Assembly: GCA_964549495.1 (NCBI GenBank) | Contig: CAZJWJ010000001.1 | Coordinates: 1-64,000, forward strand | DNA: 64,000 bases | From: JACKBJ01 sp964549495 | GTDB lineage: Bacteria; Chloroflexota; Anaerolineae; Epilineales; Epilineaceae | Direction of reading: 5' to 3' | Shown: positions 7,250 to 15,526 of the stretch, piece after piece | How the letters are laid out: each line of letters begins with the position of its first letter | Position numbering within the stretch: the first letter of the stretch is position 1 | The notes under the pieces: generated by a model | The model's input: the letters and a program-made list of their open reading frames with translations, nothing else | What the model was told of the DNA's origin: nothing | The model's database searches: none | Translations under genes and position numbers: made by a program

Positions 7250-8692
7250 ATGAGCCGCCCGTCCGCCCGATCGGTCGAACCGGGCAGTTTCGAGCCGCAG
7301 CTTCACTTCTATCCCCGCGCGCTCAACGCCCAGCTACACCCCTTGGTGCGAGCCTTCTTGTCCTTGGACAACGCGCGCATCGCGGTGCGCTACGCCCACC
7401 TGCACCCGGAGGTCGACCCGGAGGCCATCGGCCAGGCCCTGGCCGAGCGGCCCAAGCACTTCGTCTGGGGCGGGGCCGACCTCTTCCCGGTGGCCACGGG
7501 CCGCGGGCAGCGGCGCATGGTGGTCATCGAGACCAACAGCTCGCCCTCGGGTCAGAAGTCGATGCCGCTCTACGACGACACCCGGGAGCAGGGCGGCTAC
7601 GCCCAGCTGGCGGCGAGGACCTTCCTGCGCCTCTCGCGCCGGCGGGGCCTACCGGCCGGCGGCCTGGCCGTGCTCTACGACAAGAACGAGATGGAATGCG
7701 GCGGCTACGCGGCGGCCATCGGCGAGGCGGCCGGCGAGCCGGTCTGGCTGGTGCCGATGCCGGAGGGCACGGAGGATCCGGCGGCCCGATTCGACGGATC
7801 GGGCATTCTGGAGGTGCGCGACGAGAAGGGTGCCTGGCAGCCCATCCGCGCCGCCATGCGCTACGTCACCCAACGGCCCTGGAACCGCATCCCGCCGGTC
7901 ACGCGCACCGCGCTCTGCAACCCGGTCCTGGTCTGCCTGGCGGGCGGCCGCAACAAAGCCCTGGCGGCCAAGGCCTACGACTTTCACAACGCCAGCCTCG
8001 AGCCGGCCGGCCTGCGCATCCGCACCCCCGAGACCATCTGGGATGTGACGCGCCAAGAGGTTCCCTTGTGGGTGGCGCGCATGGGCGGCCGGGCGGTGGT
8101 CAAGGTGCCCTACGCCAACGCAGGCCAGGGCATCTACACCATCACCAGCCCCGAGGAGCTGGAGGCCTTCATGCAGTCCTCGGCGCGCTACGATCGCTTC
8201 ATCGTGCAGGCTCTGGTCGGTAACTCGGGCTGGAGCTCGCAGAGCGCGGCCGGCAGCCTGTATCACGTCGGCACCCTGCCCGACCGCCGCCTGCGCATCC
8301 ACGTGGCCGACCTGCGCCTGATGGTGGGCGCGGACGAGTCGGGCTTCTACCCGCTAGCCCTCTACGCCCGCCGCGCCCGCCGGCCCCTGGCCGAACGCCT
8401 CGAGAGCGGCCGCTCCAGCTGGGACATGCTGGGCACCAACCTCTCCGTGCGCCGGCCGGACGGCAGCTGGGACACCGAGAGCGAGCGCCTCCTCATGGTC
8501 GACACCCGCGACTACAACCGCCTGGGCCTGGGCCTGGACGACCTGATCGAAGCCTATTTGCAGACGGTCCTGGCGGTGACGGCCATCGACCGCATGGCCC
8601 AACGCCTGGTCACCCAGCGTGGCGCCTTCCGCCACAAACTCTTCGCCTCGCTCACGCCCGACCCCGCGCTGGCTTCCGAGATCCTCCGATGA
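7250..8692 (+). CDS. Large protein with circularly-permuted-looking ATP-grasp features, function unknown
   Basis: I do not recognise this 480-residue protein as a named family. Two stretches look like ATP-grasp elements in swapped order: near the N-terminus VVIETNSSPSGQKSMP (about 91-106) resembles the metal-binding E-x-N-x-SP segment normally found at the end of such enzymes, while the nucleotide-binding-like GRAVVKVPYANAGQGIYTI comes in the second half (about 282-300) followed by YDRFIVQALVG. This arrangement would fit a circularly permuted ATP-grasp ligase. No signal peptide or TM is seen. RBS AAGGAGG at 7238-7244 supports ATG 7250 over 7247. The stop overlaps the next start by ATGA, so it is translationally coupled to the hydrolase. 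Its position directly after the carrier suggests a role in loading or using it; this is inference. Confidence 0.6.
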   Translation: MSRPSARSVEPGSFEPQLHFYPRALNAQLHPLVRAFLSLDNARIAVRYAHLHPEVDPEAIGQALAERPKHFVWGGADLFPVATGRGQRRMVVIETNSSPSGQKSMPLYDDTREQGGYAQLAARTFLRLSRRRGLPAGGLAVLYDKNEMECGGYAAAIGEAAGEPVWLVPMPEGTEDPAARFDGSGILEVRDEKGAWQPIRAAMRYVTQRPWNRIPPVTRTALCNPVLVCLAGGRNKALAAKAYDFHNASLEPAGLRIRTPETIWDVTRQEVPLWVARMGGRAVVKVPYANAGQGIYTITSPEELEAFMQSSARYDRFIVQALVGNSGWSSQSAAGSLYHVGTLPDRRLRIHVADLRLMVGADESGFYPLALYARRARRPLAERLESGRSSWDMLGTNLSVRRPDGSWDTESERLLMVDTRDYNRLGLGLDDLIEAYLQTVLAVTAIDRMAQRLVTQRGAFRHKLFASLTPDPALASEILR

Positions 8693-9813
8693 GCTCCAGC
8701 CCGGGATCGCGGGCACCGAGCGCGTCCGAGATCGCGCCGGCTCGGCGTGTCACGGCCATCGACCTGGCCGGGCCCCGTCCGGGCGCGCGTCAAGACCAGT
8801 GGGTCGAGCTGGGTCAGGATGGACTCGGCGCGCCCGTCGCATTGCCGGTCGCCGTCCTGCGCGGCCAGAGCGATGGACCGGTCCTGGGCCTGACAGCCGC
8901 CCTGCACGGCGACGAGCTCAACGGCATCGCCGTCCTGCACCGGCTGCTGGCGCGGCTGGATCCGGAGCGCCTGCGCGGCACGATCGCGGCGGTGCTGGTG
9001 GCCAACCCACCGGCCTACCTGGCCGGCACGCGGCGTTACCCGGACCACTTCGACCTCAACCACCTCTTCCCGGGCGATCCGGCCGGCAAGGAGTCCGAGC
9101 AGTTCGTCCACCGCCTGCTCGAGCGGGTGATCGCGCCGGCCGAGATCCTGATCGACCTGCACACCGCCAGCCTCGACCGGGTCAACAGCTACTACGTCCG
9201 TGCCGACCTGCAGCGGGCCGAATCGGCGCGGCTGGCCTGGCGCCAACGGCCGCAGATCCTGCTGCATGCGCCGGCCGGCCCGACCAGCCTGCGCGGCCAC
9301 GTGGAAGGCTTGGGCCGGCCGGCGATCACGCTGGAGATCGGCGACCCGCGGGCCTGGCAACCCCGCCTGGTCCAAGCGGCTACGGACGGACTGCTGGCCA
9401 ACCTGATCGGCTTGGACATGGTCGATCCCGACCTCCCCGCCGCGGTCGATGCACTCGAGCGCCTGGCCGCGACGCCCGAGCCGGCCGTCTGCACCCGCTC
9501 CAGCTGGATCCGCAGCGAGCGCGGCGGACTGGCCCGCGTCTATCCCGAACTGGCCCAGCGCCTGGAGTCCGGCCACCTGCTGGCCGAGCTGCGCGACGTC
9601 TTCGGCCGGCCGGTCGACCGCCTGCTGGCCCCCGAGGCCGGCGTCGTCATCGGCCGCGCGCATTCACCTATCCTGCGCTCGGGCGGCCGCGTGATCCATC
9701 TGGGGGTCGAGTCGGAGCCCGGCGAGCTGCCGGTGCTGGAGACGGTGGTCGCCGAGCTGGCGAACGCTGCGGCCACTGCGCCGTCCGACGAACTCGACGA
9801 CGAGCGGGGCTGA
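8689..9813 (+). CDS. Succinylglutamate desuccinylase/aspartoacylase-type zinc hydrolase, first copy
   Basis: This 374-residue protein belongs to the AstE/AspA branch of M14-like zinc carboxypeptidases. Zinc ligands are visible as LHGDELNG (H73, E76) and IDLHTAS (H158); the catalytic Glu is probably E216 in ITLEIGDP. Family members hydrolyse N-acyl or gamma-linked amino acids. The canonical substrate-carboxylate motif D-L-N-R-x-F-P-G reads DLNHLFPG here, so the Arg that normally grips the substrate is His; the second copy at 12012 keeps Arg. This implies a different substrate for the two copies. The C-terminal third (about 250-370) resembles the barrel-sandwich-like extension typical of these proteins (GVVIGRAHSPILRSGGRVIHLG). 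Starts overlap the upstream stop (ATGA). Confidence 0.85.
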   Translation: MSSSPGSRAPSASEIAPARRVTAIDLAGPRPGARQDQWVELGQDGLGAPVALPVAVLRGQSDGPVLGLTAALHGDELNGIAVLHRLLARLDPERLRGTIAAVLVANPPAYLAGTRRYPDHFDLNHLFPGDPAGKESEQFVHRLLERVIAPAEILIDLHTASLDRVNSYYVRADLQRAESARLAWRQRPQILLHAPAGPTSLRGHVEGLGRPAITLEIGDPRAWQPRLVQAATDGLLANLIGLDMVDPDLPAAVDALERLAATPEPAVCTRSSWIRSERGGLARVYPELAQRLESGHLLAELRDVFGRPVDRLLAPEAGVVIGRAHSPILRSGGRVIHLGVESEPGELPVLETVVAELANAAATAPSDELDDERG

Positions 9814-9818
9814 TCGCG

Positions 9819-10850
9819 ATGCGTCTGATCTTCCTGGTCAACCGGCTCGACGAGCTACAGCCCAAGATGACCACCGCCATGCTGATCGAGGCGGCAGCGC
9901 GCGAGGGGCTGGAGCCGCGGGTCGCGGCGGTCGACGGGCTGTGGCTGGACGCGGATGGGAGCATCTCGGCCAAGACCCACCGACCCTCCGGCCTTCCAGC
10001 GGCGCGGGACGACGACGGTGCGAGGGTGCAATGGCTGATGGCATTGGCCTCGAGCCAGCCGGAAGTTTGGGCACTCGAGCCCGGTGACCGCTTGTGGATT
10101 CGGACCAATCCAGCGCGGGACGCGGCCCGTGCGGGAAGTCACCGCCTCGCCTTGGACTTGGCCGGCCTGGCCGCGGAGCGCGGCGTTGCGGTGGCCAACG
10201 ACCCGCGGGGACTGACCCTGGCGGCCAGCAAACTCTACCTGGCAAGGCTGCCGGAGGCGACGGTGCCGCGGGGGATCGTGGCGGGCGAGGCGGAGCGGCT
10301 GCGCGAATTCGTCGCCGCGGCGGAGGGTCCGGTGGTGCTCAAGCCCCTGGCCGGCACCCGCGGCGCCGGCGTCTTCCGCGTCCAAGCCGGCGAGCCCAAT
10401 CTGGGCAGCATCCTCGAATCGCTGCTGGCCAGCGGGCCGGTGATGGCGCAGGATTGGCTGCCGGGTGCCGAGGAGGGAGATCTGCGCGTGCTCCTGCTCG
10501 ACGGCCGGACCTTGACCGCGCCGGGCGGCTGGGCGGCGATCCGGCGCCGACCGGCGGCGGGCGATTTTCGCAGCAACCTGCACGCCGGCGGGCGGGCCGA
10601 GCCGGCCGAGCCGACGGCCGAGCAGCAGGCGACGCTGGCGGCCATCGCGCCGCGTCTGGTCGCCGACGGGCTGCGCCTGGTGGGCGTGGACTTGATCGGC
10701 CCGCGGGTGATCGAGCTCAACGTCTTCAGCACCGGCGGGCTACGCGACGCCGAGCGCTTTGCCGCTGCCGACTTCAGCCGCATGGTGGTCCGGGGCCTGA
10801 TCGAGGATCCGGGCTCGAGCGCAGGACCTTTGGAGGATGCAGAAGCATGA
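9819..10850 (+). CDS. ATP-grasp ligase, glutathione-synthetase-like
   Basis: The 343-residue protein has the order of a GshB/RimK-type ATP-grasp: an N-terminal pre-ATP-grasp domain (MRLIFLVNRLDELQPKMTTA), then DPRGLTLAASKLYLARL, the nucleotide-binding VVLKPLAGTRGAGVFRV (around 168-184), the LPGAEEGDLRVLLLDG strand, GDFRSNLHAGG, and the metal-binding end LVGVDLIGPRVIELNVFSTGG. The first lines strongly recall bacterial glutathione synthetase, yet no gamma-glutamylcysteine ligase is nearby. ATP-grasp enzymes activate a carboxylate as acyl phosphate and join it to an amine or thiol. Start ATG 9819 lies 5 bases after the preceding stop; its own stop overlaps the rimK start by ATGA. A carboxylate-amine ligase acting on the carrier or its cargo is the best guess. 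Confidence 0.8.
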   Translation: MRLIFLVNRLDELQPKMTTAMLIEAAAREGLEPRVAAVDGLWLDADGSISAKTHRPSGLPAARDDDGARVQWLMALASSQPEVWALEPGDRLWIRTNPARDAARAGSHRLALDLAGLAAERGVAVANDPRGLTLAASKLYLARLPEATVPRGIVAGEAERLREFVAAAEGPVVLKPLAGTRGAGVFRVQAGEPNLGSILESLLASGPVMAQDWLPGAEEGDLRVLLLDGRTLTAPGGWAAIRRRPAAGDFRSNLHAGGRAEPAEPTAEQQATLAAIAPRLVADGLRLVGVDLIGPRVIELNVFSTGGLRDAERFAAADFSRMVVRGLIEDPGSSAGPLEDAEA

Positions 10851-12019
10851 AGATCGCCCTCTTGACGCTCAACGGCCGCAGCTACACCGCCAAGCGCCTG
10901 CGCGAGGCGGCCCGCGCGCGCGGGCACACGATCCGCGTGATGCGCACCGATCGCTTCAACATCTCGGTCGAGACCGGGCAGCCGGATCTCTACTACCGCG
11001 GCCGGCACGTGCTGCACGTGGACGCCGCCATCCCGCGCATCGGGGTCTCGATCACCCATTTCGGCACGGCGGTGGTGCGCCAGCTGGAGCAGATGGAGGT
11101 CTTCTGCCTCAACGGCTCGCTGGGCATCGCCAACGCGCGCGACAAGCTGCGCGGCCTGCAGATCCTGGCCCGGCACGACATCGGCATCCCGGCCACCAGC
11201 TTCGTGCGCGACAAGGCCGACGTGCTGCCGGCCATCGGGCGGGTGGGCGGCGCGCCGGTGATCATCAAGCTGCTCGAGGGTACGCAGGGCTCGGGGGTGG
11301 TGCTGGCCGAGACGACCCAGATCGCCTCGGCCATCGTGCAGGCGCTGCACAGCGCGCAACAAAATGTGCTGGTGCAGAAGTTCGTGGCCGAGAGCCGCGG
11401 CCGCGACATCCGCGCCCTGGTGGTGGGCGACGAGGTGGTGGCGGCCATGCGCCGCGTGGCCCGCGAGGGCGAGTTCCGCAGCAACGTGCACCTGGGCGCC
11501 AGCACCGAGGCGGTCGATCTGGACCCCGAAGCGGCGCGGGTGGCGGTGCGAGCGGCGCAGATCATGGGCCTTCGGGTGGCCGGCGTGGACATGCTGGAGA
11601 GCGAGAGCGGGCCGCAGGTCATCGAGGTCAACTCCTCGCCGGGCCTGGAGGGCATCGAGGGCGCGACCGGGGTGGATGTGGCCGGCGCGATCGTCGAGCA
11701 CGGCGAGGAGCACGTGCTCTTCCCGGATCTGGACATCCGCCAGCGCCTGACGGTCAGCCGCGGCTACGGGGTCTGTGAGCTGCCGGTGCCCAAGGGCTCG
11801 CCCTTGATCGGCCAGAGCATCGAGGAAGGGCTGCGCGAGCAGGACATCGCGGCGCTCAGCCTGCACCGCGAGGGCACGGTGATCCCCAACCCGCGCGGTG
11901 GCCGCGTGCTGCAAAAGGGCGATCGGCTGCTCTGTTACGGCCGGCTGGAGACCATGCGCGGCCTCTTGCCGCCCAAGCCCAAGCGGCGTCGGCGGCGCAA
12001 GAGCCCCAAACGTGGCTGA
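10847..12019 (+). CDS. rimK: RimK-family ATP-grasp ligase fused to a TrkA-C (RCK_C) domain
   Basis: Residues 1-290 of this 390-residue protein are a RimK-type alpha-L-glutamate ligase: MKIALLTLNGRSYTAKRLREA, NGSLGIANARDKLRGLQILA, VIIKLLEGTQGSGVVLAE (ATP grip), VQKFVAESRGRDIRALVVGD, GEFRSNVHLGA and the metal-binding IEVNSSPGLEGIEG. RimK adds glutamates to a protein C-terminus (ribosomal S6 in E. coli) and its relative LysX ligates substrates to LysW. Residues about 300-375 (GVCELPVPKGSPLIGQSIEE ... GGRVLQKGDRLLCYGRLETM) match a TrkA-C/RCK_C ligand-binding domain, usually found on potassium transporters, and end in a basic KPKRRRRRKSPKRG tail. Start ATG 10847 overlaps the previous stop; the stop at 12019 overlaps the next GTG start by 8 bases. 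The acidic LysW-like tail or S6 are candidate substrates. Confidence 0.9.
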   Translation: MKIALLTLNGRSYTAKRLREAARARGHTIRVMRTDRFNISVETGQPDLYYRGRHVLHVDAAIPRIGVSITHFGTAVVRQLEQMEVFCLNGSLGIANARDKLRGLQILARHDIGIPATSFVRDKADVLPAIGRVGGAPVIIKLLEGTQGSGVVLAETTQIASAIVQALHSAQQNVLVQKFVAESRGRDIRALVVGDEVVAAMRRVAREGEFRSNVHLGASTEAVDLDPEAARVAVRAAQIMGLRVAGVDMLESESGPQVIEVNSSPGLEGIEGATGVDVAGAIVEHGEEHVLFPDLDIRQRLTVSRGYGVCELPVPKGSPLIGQSIEEGLREQDIAALSLHREGTVIPNPRGGRVLQKGDRLLCYGRLETMRGLLPPKPKRRRRRKSPKRG

Positions 12020-13100
12020 TTCCAAGGTCGGCGCCGGCCTGCTCGAATTGGCCGGCGAGTCGATCGCGTTGGGCGAGACCCGCGACCTGCTCTTGCCGAT
12101 CAGCCAGCAGTACAGCGGCCAGCCGGTGGAGCTGCCCATCCGCGTCTGGCGCGCCGAGGCGCCGGGGCCGACGCTCCTGGTGACGGCGGCCATCCACGGC
12201 GACGAGCTCAACGGCACGGGCATCGTCCGGGCCCTGGCCAGCGACCCGCCCTTCGACTTGGTCCGCGGCAGCCTGGTGATGCTCCCGGTGGTCAACCTGC
12301 CGGCCTTCGAGCGCCATTCGCGCTACCTGCCCGACCGGCGCGACCTGAACCGCCAGTTCCCGGGCCGGGCCACCGGCAACTTGGCCAGCCGCTACGCGGC
12401 CACGCTCTTCGAGGCCCTGATACCCATCTGCGACTACGGCATCGACCTGCATTCGGCGGCGATCCGGCGGACCAACTTTCCCAACCTGCGCGCCGACTTG
12501 AACGATGCCGGCACCCGCCGCTTGGCCCGCGCTTTCGGTTGCGAATTGACCATCCACGGCAAGGGGCCGCGCGGCTCCTTCCGCCGCGCCGCGACCAAGG
12601 CCGGCTGCCCGACCATCATCCTGGAGGCCGGCGAGATCTGGAAGATCGAGCCCTCGGTGGTCGAGATCGGCCTGCGCGGCCTGCGCAACGTGGCCATCGC
12701 CCTGGGCATGGCCGAGGGCAAGCCCCGACTCCCGCCCTTCCAGGCCAACGTCCTGCGCAGCACCTGGCTGCGTGCCGAGGCCGGCGGCCTGCTCCAATTC
12801 CACGTCGCCCCCGGCGAGCCGGTCGACCGCCACCAGGCCCTGGCCACCGTCACCGACCTGCTCGGCCGCTCGCGCCACTTACTTCGAGCCCCTCGCGGCG
12901 GCCTGGTCCTGGGCTTGACCACCATGCCGGCCGTCACCCCGGGCGAACCCATCTGCAATCTGGCCCATCCCCAGGGCGGCATGCGCCGGGTCCGCGCGGC
13001 GCTGGCGGGTGTGGCCGACGACGCGCTGGCCGAGCGGCTGCGGCAGGACCTGGCGACCAACGTGGAGGTGCAGTCGCCGGGTGGGACGGCGGATCGCTAG
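12012..13100 (+). CDS. Succinylglutamate desuccinylase/aspartoacylase-type zinc hydrolase, second copy
   Basis: This 362-residue protein is the second AstE/AspA-like enzyme of the operon. Zinc ligands appear as IHGDELNG (H62, E65) and IDLHSAA (H147), the substrate Arg is present in DLNRQFPG (R114), and the catalytic acid is E205 or E208 in IILEAGEIW. It therefore has a complete active site, unlike the first copy, which has His in place of that Arg. Domain order and length match the family. I place the start at GTG 12012 (VADSKVGAGL) because it overlaps the rimK stop, the pattern used throughout the operon; the upstream extension is out-of-family. Possible role: releasing product from the carrier, or trimming RimK-added residues. 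Confidence 0.85.
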   Translation: MADSKVGAGLLELAGESIALGETRDLLLPISQQYSGQPVELPIRVWRAEAPGPTLLVTAAIHGDELNGTGIVRALASDPPFDLVRGSLVMLPVVNLPAFERHSRYLPDRRDLNRQFPGRATGNLASRYAATLFEALIPICDYGIDLHSAAIRRTNFPNLRADLNDAGTRRLARAFGCELTIHGKGPRGSFRRAATKAGCPTIILEAGEIWKIEPSVVEIGLRGLRNVAIALGMAEGKPRLPPFQANVLRSTWLRAEAGGLLQFHVAPGEPVDRHQALATVTDLLGRSRHLLRAPRGGLVLGLTTMPAVTPGEPICNLAHPQGGMRRVRAALAGVADDALAERLRQDLATNVEVQSPGGTADR

Positions 13101-13112
13101 ACCAAGGCCCAT

Positions 13113-13120
13113 GCTATCAT
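13113..13120 (+). promoter_or_regulatory. Extended -10 promoter element close to the ATPase start
   Basis: TGCTATCAT (13112-13120) is an extended -10 element; only 7 bases (CCCAGGC) separate it from the ATG at 13128, and no ribosome binding site fits. Transcription would begin at or next to the start codon, giving a leaderless mRNA. The same arrangement is seen at fmdB and recO. Confidence 0.6.
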
Positions 13121-13127
13121 CCCAGGC

Positions 13128-15494
13128 ATGAGCGAAAAGGACCCGAATCCCCGCTTCTTCGACGTCGTCGGCATGGATTGCCCCAGCTGCGCGCGCAACC
13201 TGGAGGCCGGCCTCGGCCGGCTGGATGGCGTGACCAGCTGCCGCGTGAACTACGGCACGCGCAAGATGGAGCTCGAGGGCGATGCAGCGCGCGAGGCCAT
13301 CGCCGAACGGGTGAAGGCCCTGGGCTACGAGCTGGTCGAGCCGGGCGCGGGAGTGTCCAGCGCCAGCGCAGCCGCTCGCGGTGGTCTCTGGGCCTACTTG
13401 GCCTCGCGGCCCGAGGGCCGGCTGGCGGCAATCGGCTTACCGCTGATCGTTCCCGGCCTGCTGTTGGGCGAACTGACGGGACGCGAAGCACCGCTATGGG
13501 CCTCGGCGCTGGCCCTCCTTGCCGCGGTGCTCACCGGCGGACCGGTGGTTCGGGCCGGCTGGCGCAGCCTGCGCTTCGGGCGCGCCATCGACATGAGCGT
13601 GCTGATGAGCATCGCCGGCCTGGGCGCGGTGGCCATCGGAGCCTGGGTCGAGGCCGGCATGCTGATGACCCTCTTCGCCATCGGCGAGGCCCTCGAGGGT
13701 TACACGGCCGATCGGGCGCGGCAGGCGGTCCAATCGCTCTTGGAGGCGGCGCCCAGCGATGCCACGCGCATCCGGCGGGCCGGGCAGGGCGCGCTCGAAT
13801 TGAGCATGATCGAGGAAGACGTCGACATCGACGACTTGGTGCCGGGCGACGTGATCCTGGTGCGGCCCGGCGGGCGCATCCCGGTCGACGGGCGGATCCT
13901 GGCCGGCGCCTCGGCGGTCGACGAGGCCGCGCTGACCGGCGAGCCCTTGCCCGTGACCCGCGGCGAGGGCGATGCGCTGCGGGCCGGCACGGTCAACGGC
14001 GAAGGCGCGCTGGAGGTCGAGGTGCTGCGGCCGGCCTCCGAGAGCACGCTGGCCCGCATCGTGGCCATGGTCGAGCAGGCCCAGGCCCGCGAGGCGCCCA
14101 GCCAGCGCATCATCGACCGCTTCGCGGCCGTCTACACACCGGCCGTGGTGGTCCTGGCGGCGGCGACGGTGCTGCTGCCGCCGCTGGTCTTCGGCCAGCC
14201 CCTGCTCGATCCGCCCGATGGCGGCCGCGGCTGGCTCTATCGCGGGCTGGCGCTCTTGGTCGTGGCCTGCCCCTGCGCGCTGGTCATCGGCGCGCCGGTG
14301 GCCACCATCAGCGCCATCGCCAACGCGGCGCGCCATGGCGTGCTCTTCAAGGGCGGCGCGGTGCTCGAGCGCTTGGCTGAGGTGCGCGCGCTGGCCTTCG
14401 ACAAGACCGGCACGCTGACGCTGGGCAAGCCGACCGTCGTCGCGCTGCAATCGGTCGGCTGCCCGGTCGGTGGTCACGGGTTGGTCGAGAACGGCGACTC
14501 GATGGCGGCGGATGGACGGTTCACGGTCGCTGATCGGATAGCGGCCGGTGGCCGGGTCGCCGACACGAGCGCCTCACCGGCCACCCTGGCGCTGGCCTGC
14601 GAGCCCTGCGACATGCTCTTGGGCATGGCCGGCGCCGTGGAGCGCCGCAGCCAGCATCCGGCCGCCCGGGCGGTGGTGGCCGAGGCGCATCGGCGCGGGG
14701 TCGAGGATCGCTTCGCGCCGGCCGAGTCGGTGGAGTCGCTGACCGGCATGGGGGTGCGCGGCGCGGTGGCCGGCCGGCCGGTGACGGTGGCCAGCCATCG
14801 CTACTTCGACCAGGGCCTGCCCCACGACGACGAGCATTGCGCGGCGGCCGATCGCGAGATCCAGGCCGGCAACTCGCCCATCCTGGTCAGCGCCGGCCAG
14901 ACCTACCTGGGCCGCATCACCATCGCCGACCGGGTGCGCGAGAGCAGCCGGCAGTCGCTGGATCGCCTGCGCGAGCTCGGCCTGGGCGAGCAGGTGATGC
15001 TCACCGGCGACGTCCGCCCGGGCGCCGAGCGCGTGGCCCGCACCGTCGGTCTGGACGCGGAGCGCGTGCGGGCCGAGCTCTTGCCGGAGGAGAAGCTGAA
15101 GGCCATCGACGACTTGCGCCGACAGCACGGCCCGGTGGCCATGGTCGGCGACGGCATGAACGACGCGCCGGCCCTGGCCGCGGCCGACGTCGGCATCGCG
15201 GTGGCCGGCCCCGAGGGCACGGCACAGGCCATGGAGACCGCCGACATCACCCTGATGGCCGGCGACCTGCACCAGCTGCCCTTCGCCTTCCGGGTGGCCC
15301 GTGCCGGCCGCCGGGGCGTCATCTTCAACGTGGTGCTGGCCTTGGCGATCAAGTTTGCCTTCGTGCTCCTGGTGCTGGCCGGCCTGGGCACCATGTGGAT
15401 GGCGGTGCTGGCCGACGTCGGCGCGACGGTGCTGGTGACCCTGCTGGGCATGCGATTGTTGCGCCGACCGCTGCCGGAGCCGGTGCCGGCATGA
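13128..15494 (+). CDS. P1B-type heavy-metal ATPase, Zn/Cd/Pb type with one N-terminal HMA domain
   Basis: This 788-residue membrane pump has an N-terminal metal-binding domain (GMDCPSCARN, C18/C21), a CPC transmembrane motif VACPCALVIGAPVATIS (C381-P-C383), the A-domain SAVDEAALTGEP, the phosphorylation site AFDKTGTLT (D425) and the hinge MVGDGMNDAPALAAADVG. After it, ALAIKFAFVLLVL and VLADVGATVLVTLLGMRLL carry the Lys and Asp found in ZntA-like P1B-2 pumps, so Zn2+, Cd2+ or Pb2+ export is more likely than Cu+. About 60 residues between DKTGTLT and the N-domain (about 435-490) are unusual in composition. It lies 27 bases after the LysW-type operon but seems to have its own promoter. The neighbouring minus-strand ArsR-type gene might regulate it, though that protein is not a typical metal sensor. 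Confidence 0.93.
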   Translation: MSEKDPNPRFFDVVGMDCPSCARNLEAGLGRLDGVTSCRVNYGTRKMELEGDAAREAIAERVKALGYELVEPGAGVSSASAAARGGLWAYLASRPEGRLAAIGLPLIVPGLLLGELTGREAPLWASALALLAAVLTGGPVVRAGWRSLRFGRAIDMSVLMSIAGLGAVAIGAWVEAGMLMTLFAIGEALEGYTADRARQAVQSLLEAAPSDATRIRRAGQGALELSMIEEDVDIDDLVPGDVILVRPGGRIPVDGRILAGASAVDEAALTGEPLPVTRGEGDALRAGTVNGEGALEVEVLRPASESTLARIVAMVEQAQAREAPSQRIIDRFAAVYTPAVVVLAAATVLLPPLVFGQPLLDPPDGGRGWLYRGLALLVVACPCALVIGAPVATISAIANAARHGVLFKGGAVLERLAEVRALAFDKTGTLTLGKPTVVALQSVGCPVGGHGLVENGDSMAADGRFTVADRIAAGGRVADTSASPATLALACEPCDMLLGMAGAVERRSQHPAARAVVAEAHRRGVEDRFAPAESVESLTGMGVRGAVAGRPVTVASHRYFDQGLPHDDEHCAAADREIQAGNSPILVSAGQTYLGRITIADRVRESSRQSLDRLRELGLGEQVMLTGDVRPGAERVARTVGLDAERVRAELLPEEKLKAIDDLRRQHGPVAMVGDGMNDAPALAAADVGIAVAGPEGTAQAMETADITLMAGDLHQLPFAFRVARAGRRGVIFNVVLALAIKFAFVLLVLAGLGTMWMAVLADVGATVLVTLLGMRLLRRPLPEPVPA

Positions 15495-15526
15495 GGAACG
15501 ACTCGGCGCCTTGATGCCGGCCAGGA

